Shown one piece after another: positions 59,415 through 64,000 of a stretch of 64,000 nucleotides of DNA. The DNA is taken from assembly GCF_030409715.1 (NCBI RefSeq), contig NZ_JAUFQI010000001.1, forward strand, positions 2,282,501-2,346,500. Direction: 5' to 3'. The notes beneath the pieces are model-generated. The model saw only the letters and a list, made by a program, of their open reading frames with translations, did no database searches and was not told the origin of the DNA. Positions within the stretch are counted from its first letter, which is position 1. Every line of letters begins with the position of its first letter. The DNA comes from Reinekea marina (GTDB lineage Bacteria; Pseudomonadota; Gammaproteobacteria; Pseudomonadales; Natronospirillaceae). The position numbers were made by a program, and so were the translations under genes.

Positions 59415-61595
59415 TTATTTCGCCAAACTCGCCTTTAAATTTAAACGCGCTTGGTGCAACAATGGCTCTGTGTAGCCACTTGGCTGCTCAACCCCTTTAA
59501 AGACCAAATCGAGCGCCGCCTGAAAAGCAATACTGCTATCAAAATTAGGCGCCATAGGCGTGTATTCAGGGTCCCCAGCGTTTTGTTCATCCACAACCGC
59601 GGCCATGCGCTTCATCGTTTCTAATACTTGAGCTTCATTCGTAAGGCCGTGTACTAACCAATTACACATGTGCTGGCTAGAAATACGCAGTGTCGCTCTG
59701 TCTTCCATGAGCCCGACATTATTTATATCGGGCACTTTCGAACAGCCTACCCCTTGGTTTACCCAACGAACTACATACCCTAATATTCCTTGCGCGTTAT
59801 TGTCTAACTCACCTTGAATTTCTTCAGCAGTTAAACTATTGGAGTCTTCTAATAAAGGAATGGTCAGAATATCTGAACGTTTCGCTCTTTCTCGCTGTGA
59901 AATTGAATTTTGCAATTCGAATACATTAACTTGATGGTAATGAGTCGCGTGTAAAGTGGCTCCATTAGGTGATGGTACCCAGGCTGTTGTTGCACCTGAT
60001 TTAGGGTGCGCAATTTTTTGCTCAAGCATAGCGGCCATTTCATCTGGCATGGCCCACATACCTTTGCCAATTTGCGCCTTACCCGATAACCCTGCGGCCA
60101 AACCGGCATCAACATTATTGTCTTCGTAGGCACCAATCCAAGTGGTCGTTTTCATTTTGGTTTTTGGAATGAAAGCGCCTGCAAACATGCTAGTGTGGAT
60201 TTCATCACCGGTACGATCAAGGAAGCCCGTGTTGATAAACACAACACGCTCAGATGCCGCCTTAATACAGGCACTTAAATTTAATGAAGTACGGCGCTCT
60301 TCATCCATAATGCCTATTTTAATCGTGTTATCCGCTAAACCCAACGCCTCTTCTACTCGAGCAAACAAGCGAACGGCAAAGGCAACTTCTTCAGGACCGT
60401 GCATTTTCGGCTTAACAATATAGATGCTGCCAGTGCGACTATTTTGGAATTTGCTCAGCTTTTTAAGATCGTGCATGGCGGCTAATACGGTCACCATTGC
60501 ATCTAAAATACCTTCAGGAATTTCATCGCCATTGGCATTTAAAATAGCAGGGTTAGTCATTAAGTGCCCAACATTGCGGATAAACATCAGACTTCGGCCT
60601 TGCAACCGAACTTCTTCACCTGCGACCGTTTGATAAAGCCGATCGGCGGCCATATCTCGCGTCAGCTTTTGACCATTTTTAACAAAACCAGCCGACAGCG
60701 TTCCGTTCATTAAACCTAACCAATTGCGATAAACTTCCACTTTATCTTCAGCATCTACTGCGGCGATTGAATCTTCACAATCCATAATGGTTGTAATGGC
60801 GGCTTCAACTAACAAGTCTTTAACGCCAGCCGGATCGGCTTCGCCTATTTGGTGATGAGCATCAATTTGAATTTCAACGTGTAGTCCATTGTTCTTCAAC
60901 AGTATTGCCGAAGGAGATTCTGCCTTACCCTTATATCCGATGTACTGAGTAGCATCGGCTAATCGGCCTTGCTCCTCATTTTTGAAGGTTACAACCAAAC
61001 CATCGGCATCAACGCTGTATTGAGTAACAAGTTCATGACCTTGCGTGGACAACGGAAAAGTTTCATTTAAAAAGTTTTTCGCATAATCAATGACTTTCTG
61101 ACCCCGAACTGGATTATACGCTCCGGCTCGCTCAGCGCCGCCCTGTTCAGATATTGCATCAGTACCGTACAGTGCATCATAAAGGCTGCCCCAACGCGCA
61201 TTGGCTGCATTCAAGGCGAACCGAGCATTTTTAACGGGTACCACCAACTGAGCGCCCGCTTGCTGCGCTATTTCGGTATCGACATTTTGTGTTGTTACCT
61301 GAAACGGCGCCGGCTCTGGCAACAAATAACCAATATCGGTTAAAAATTCCGTGTAAGCTTGAGCATCATGAGGCTGACCTGCACGCTCTTTATGCCAATC
61401 ATCTATTAAACGCTGAAGTTCTTCTCGCTTGGCTAGTAACATTTTATTTTCTGGTGCTAGGTCATTAAAAATTGACGAAAGCTCTGCCCAGAAATGCGCA
61501 CTACTGACTCCCGTGCCGGGGGCTATCTCATCTTCGATCAATGCAAACAACTTTTTATCGATCTGAAGATCGCCACTGTTCAGGTATTGACTCAT
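59415..61595 (-). CDS. glcB: malate synthase G
   Basis: Condenses glyoxylate and acetyl-CoA to malate in the glyoxylate shunt and glycolate use. At 726 residues it has the GlcB length (AceB is about 530). Signatures: [16 protein letters not shown] with the metal-binding Glu/Asp, [10 protein letters not shown] with the catalytic Arg, [16 protein letters not shown], and [22 protein letters not shown] near the end with a conserved Asp. A LysR gene is upstream on the same strand, with isocitrate lyase divergent beyond it, so the shunt genes are grouped. Confidence 0.96.
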   Translation of the reverse strand: MSQYLNSGDLQIDKKLFALIEDEIAPGTGVSSAHFWAELSSIFNDLAPENKMLLAKREELQRLIDDWHKERAGQPHDAQAYTEFLTDIGYLLPEPAPFQVTTQNVDTEIAQQAGAQLVVPVKNARFALNAANARWGSLYDALYGTDAISEQGGAERAGAYNPVRGQKVIDYAKNFLNETFPLSTQGHELVTQYSVDADGLVVTFKNEEQGRLADATQYIGYKGKAESPSAILLKNNGLHVEIQIDAHHQIGEADPAGVKDLLVEAAITTIMDCEDSIAAVDAEDKVEVYRNWLGLMNGTLSAGFVKNGQKLTRDMAADRLYQTVAGEEVRLQGRSLMFIRNVGHLMTNPAILNANGDEIPEGILDAMVTVLAAMHDLKKLSKFQNSRTGSIYIVKPKMHGPEEVAFAVRLFARVEEALGLADNTIKIGIMDEERRTSLNLSACIKAASERVVFINTGFLDRTGDEIHTSMFAGAFIPKTKMKTTTWIGAYEDNNVDAGLAAGLSGKAQIGKGMWAMPDEMAAMLEQKIAHPKSGATTAWVPSPNGATLHATHYHQVNVFELQNSISQRERAKRSDILTIPLLEDSNSLTAEEIQGELDNNAQGILGYVVRWVNQGVGCSKVPDINNVGLMEDRATLRISSQHMCNWLVHGLTNEAQVLETMKRMAAVVDEQNAGDPEYTPMAPNFDSSIAFQAALDLVFKGVEQPSGYTEPLLHQARLNLKASLAK

Positions 61596-61699
61596 CGCTT
61601 TAGTCCTTCGTCAGAATTTTTTGTTGTGTTCCTATACTAATCACCAAAATTAATTTATCTAATCTATATTAGTTATACTTTCCATTCATAATATGAATG

Positions 61700-62650
61700 T
61701 TAAAAGTACGGTGCTGGGATTTCTTCTGCAACGTCAATGATCATGCGGCGTAGCCATCTATGGGCTGGGTCATGATGAAGCAACGGGCTCCAAACCATTT
61801 TCAACAATAACGACGGTATTTCAAAGGGAGGTGCTTTAATCGCCAACCGATCATTCCTGGCTTGCAAATGTGCGGCTCGTGCTGGAATAGTAACCACTAG
61901 GTCATTTTCTTCGGCAAGCAACATAGCGGCACCATAGTGGCGCGTATAAACCGAAATATGCCTTTTTTTGCCCAGTTGATTGAGCACTTCATCTACAAAC
62001 CCTAAACGCTGTACATCATCTGGATTAACCCCCACGCCAACCCCATAGCCTGTCTTACTCACCCAAATATGACGCGCTTTTAGATAATTCGTTAAACTAA
62101 AATTTTCTAAAATGGGATTATTCTTACTTAACATGCAACAAAAATTATCTGACCACACTGTCATTTGATGGAACGATTGCGGCAATGTATCAAAACGGTT
62201 TATCACCATGTCGACCCGCCCTTGTTCTACATCTGAAAAGTTAACGTCACTGGGCGTCATAATATCTAACGCTACATTCGGCGCTTCGTCCGATAAGCGC
62301 TTTAGTAACGCCGGCAACAGAGTAGATTCAGCATAATCACTGGCCATGATCCGAAAAACTCGATTACTTTCAGCGGCATCAAAATGATGTCGAGGCGTGA
62401 CCACTTTCTCTAGGCTTTGCAATGCCATGCGCAGCATAGGCTCTAAATCTCTTGCACGCTCGGTCGGTGTCATGCCATCGCTGGTTCTGATCAGTAATGG
62501 GTCTTCAAATAGGTCGCGCAAGCGACGCAAACCATTACTCATGGCCGGCTGACTAATACCTAGCTGATGCGCAGCTTTAGTAACGCTGCGCTCTTTTAAA
62601 AGAACATCTAAGTACACCAATAAGTTCATATCAACCCGATTCAGATGCAT
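61700..62650 (-). CDS. LysR-type regulator, candidate glyoxylate-shunt regulator
   Basis: A 316-residue LysR regulator with an N-terminal winged HTH (VTKAAHQLGISQPAMSNGLRRLRDLF, about 24-49) and an effector domain resembling the NodD/SyrM-type group (ASDYAESTLLPALLKRL). It lies between divergent aceA and co-directional glcB (104 bases), the place expected for a local regulator of the shunt. No effector or binding site was identified. Confidence 0.88.
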   Translation of the reverse strand: MHLNRVDMNLLVYLDVLLKERSVTKAAHQLGISQPAMSNGLRRLRDLFEDPLLIRTSDGMTPTERARDLEPMLRMALQSLEKVVTPRHHFDAAESNRVFRIMASDYAESTLLPALLKRLSDEAPNVALDIMTPSDVNFSDVEQGRVDMVINRFDTLPQSFHQMTVWSDNFCCMLSKNNPILENFSLTNYLKARHIWVSKTGYGVGVGVNPDDVQRLGFVDEVLNQLGKKRHISVYTRHYGAAMLLAEENDLVVTIPARAAHLQARNDRLAIKAPPFEIPSLLLKMVWSPLLHHDPAHRWLRRMIIDVAEEIPAPYF

Positions 62651-62863
62651 TTCAACCCTCCAAGCGTAATTTATTATTTAGCGTAATTTCGCTAGAAAAC
62701 AGGTATTTACCACCCTTTATAACTTCTGCGAATGTCAGGCATCATAGATATAAATTAGACGAATCACAAATAGATTCTTATCTTTGGGTCATCACCAGCG
62801 GGAAACAACATTAATTTCCGCCGTTATTTTGGATGCCAACGACCAAGAAAAGAGGGTTTACAC
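62651..62863. promoter_or_regulatory. divergent LysR/aceA promoter region
   Basis: About 213 bases with no gene. Should contain the promoters of both genes and a LysR site; I could not pin a convincing T-N11-A palindrome by eye. AGAGGG lies about 8 bases before the aceA ATG. Confidence 0.45.
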
Positions 62864-64000
62864 ATGACTCAATACAGCAACGATATCAGTCAAATTTCTG
62901 AACTAAAGGACAAAGCTGGCAGCAGCTGGTCAGCAATCAACCCGGAATATGCCGCTCGTATGCGCGCTCAAAACCGATTCCGTACAGGTCTTGATATTGC
63001 GAAATACACGGCAGACATTATGCGTAACGATATGGACGCATACGATATTGACCCAACTAAATACACTCAATCTCTAGGTTGCTGGCATGGTTTTATCGGC
63101 CAACAGAAAATGATTTCTATTAAGAAGCATTTTGAAGGTAAAACAGATCGTCGTTACTTATATCTTTCTGGTTGGATGGTTGCAGCGCTACGCTCTGAGT
63201 TCGGTCCACTGCCCGATCAATCAATGCATGAGAAAACTTCTGTTGCCGCTTTAATTAAAGAGCTTTACACCTTCTTGCGCCAAGCCGATGCGCGTGAGCT
63301 AGGCGGTTTATTCCGCGACTTAGACGCCGCTCGCGAAGCCGGCGACAGCGATAAAGCAGCCAGCATACAAGACCAAATCGATAACTACGTTACTCATGTT
63401 GTTCCTATTATTGCCGACATTGACGCTGGTTTTGGTAATGCTGAAGCCACTTACCTAATGGCTAAACAAATGATCGAAGCGGGTGCATGTTGTATCCAGA
63501 TCGAAAACCAAGTGTCTGATGAGAAGCAATGTGGTCACCAAGACGGTAAAGTTACTGTTCCACATGAAGACTTCTTAGCTAAAATCCGTGCGGTTCGTTA
63601 CGCTTTCTTAGAACTAGGTGTGGATAACGGCGTTATCGTTGCTCGTACAGACTCTTTAGGTGCTGGCCTTACTAAGCAGATCGCGGTATCACGTGAACCG
63701 GGTGATTTAGGAGATCAGTACAACTCTTTCTTAGATTGCGAAGAAGTTGGACCAGAAGCTCTACAAAACGGCGATGTTATCCTTAACCGTAACGGTAAGT
63801 TACTTCGTCCTAAACGTTTACCGTCTAACTTGTTCCAGTTCCGCCAAGGAACGGGTGAAGATCGTTGCGTACTGGATTCAATTACGTCTTTACAAAACGG
63901 TGCAGACTTATTGTGGATCGAAACTGAAAAGCCGCACATCGGCCAAATCGGTGGCATGGTTGACCGCATCCGTGAAGTAATCCCGAATGCGAAACTGGTC
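62864..64000 (+). CDS. aceA: isocitrate lyase, 5' part
   Basis: Splits isocitrate to glyoxylate and succinate, the first step of the glyoxylate shunt. The frame is open for 379 codons to the window edge, so the C-terminus is missing (family of about 530 residues in this class). Signatures: QSLGCWHGFIGQQKMISIKKH (about 66-86), PIIADIDAGFGN with metal-binding Asp, and the active-site loop DEKQCGHQDGK, where the catalytic Cys lies in K-Q-C-G-H, as in the Pseudomonas-type enzyme. The long internal insertion relative to E. coli AceA also fits that class. AGAGGG about 8 bases before the ATG. Confidence 0.93.
   Translation, partial: MTQYSNDISQISELKDKAGSSWSAINPEYAARMRAQNRFRTGLDIAKYTADIMRNDMDAYDIDPTKYTQSLGCWHGFIGQQKMISIKKHFEGKTDRRYLYLSGWMVAALRSEFGPLPDQSMHEKTSVAALIKELYTFLRQADARELGGLFRDLDAAREAGDSDKAASIQDQIDNYVTHVVPIIADIDAGFGNAEATYLMAKQMIEAGACCIQIENQVSDEKQCGHQDGKVTVPHEDFLAKIRAVRYAFLELGVDNGVIVARTDSLGAGLTKQIAVSREPGDLGDQYNSFLDCEEVGPEALQNGDVILNRNGKLLRPKRLPSNLFQFRQGTGEDRCVLDSITSLQNGADLLWIETEKPHIGQIGGMVDRIREVIPNAKLV

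Overview
The window reads as chromosomal DNA of a marine gammaproteobacterium of the Oceanospirillales/Pseudomonadales type. Support comes from the moderate-to-low GC, a six-gene Na+-translocating NADH:quinone reductase operon, the Pseudomonas-type fatty-acid initiation enzyme FabY, the type IV pilus regulator FimL, and several gene blocks whose order matches what I remember of Pseudomonas (pabB-cysH-cysB-DAHP synthase; mltD, methyltransferase-rnhA-dnaQ and fimL; mfd-csiV-phosphorylase; arsC-wrbA-DUF2069 and hda-perM-DUF2066-purM-purN-DUF3108). The genus cannot be fixed from the sequence alone. No insertion sequence, phage, CRISPR array or rRNA gene was seen, and almost every base is accounted for by housekeeping genes.

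Layout. 1-5 kb: the end of pabB, sulfate assimilation (cysH, cysB, a TSUP anion permease), a small membrane-anchored unknown and DAHP synthase. 5-15 kb: a CPA2 antiporter, a hydrolase-like pseudoenzyme divergent from lexA across tandem LexA boxes, the coupled trio methyltransferase-rnhA-dnaQ, mltD, sohB, an SCP2 protein and fimL. 15-18 kb: dusA, transaldolase and a protein related to the replication-terminator protein Tus. 18-26.6 kb: nqrABCDEF-apbE-nqrM with the soluble transhydrogenase sthA at its end, apparently one minus-strand operon. 26.9-34.3 kb: mfd, csiV, an MTA/MTI phosphorylase, tRNA-Arg(CCT), a YgfB-type protein, bolA, an unknown and a DEDD exonuclease.

34.4-42.6 kb is the most unusual region. 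It is a compact minus-strand cluster of six genes: a lipoprotein c-type cytochrome with planctomycete-like domains, a Tat-exported DUF1501 protein, a 70-residue DUF4266 lipoprotein ending in Gly/Cys, a DUF3570 outer-membrane barrel, a second ApbE-type flavin transferase with an altered metal site, and a DsbD. All parts are extracytoplasmic, or serve redox, heme, flavin or thiol chemistry outside the cytoplasm. I infer an uncharacterised envelope redox system.

42.8-58.4 kb returns to conserved genes (YihY-like, arsC-wrbA-DUF2069; hda-perM-DUF2066; purM-purN-DUF3108). These are interrupted by a block containing a GlxA-type regulator, a secreted M4 metalloprotease with two PPC domains, a prolyl-hydroxylase-like dioxygenase and fabY. 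58.4-64 kb holds a D-lactate dehydrogenase with its ribosome-binding site inside a leader hairpin, then the glyoxylate shunt: malate synthase G, a LysR regulator and a divergent isocitrate lyase cut by the window edge.

Convergent genes are packed very tightly. Several pairs overlap by 4 bases or are separated by 2 to 6, and some stop codons sit inside perfect inverted repeats that may serve as shared terminators.
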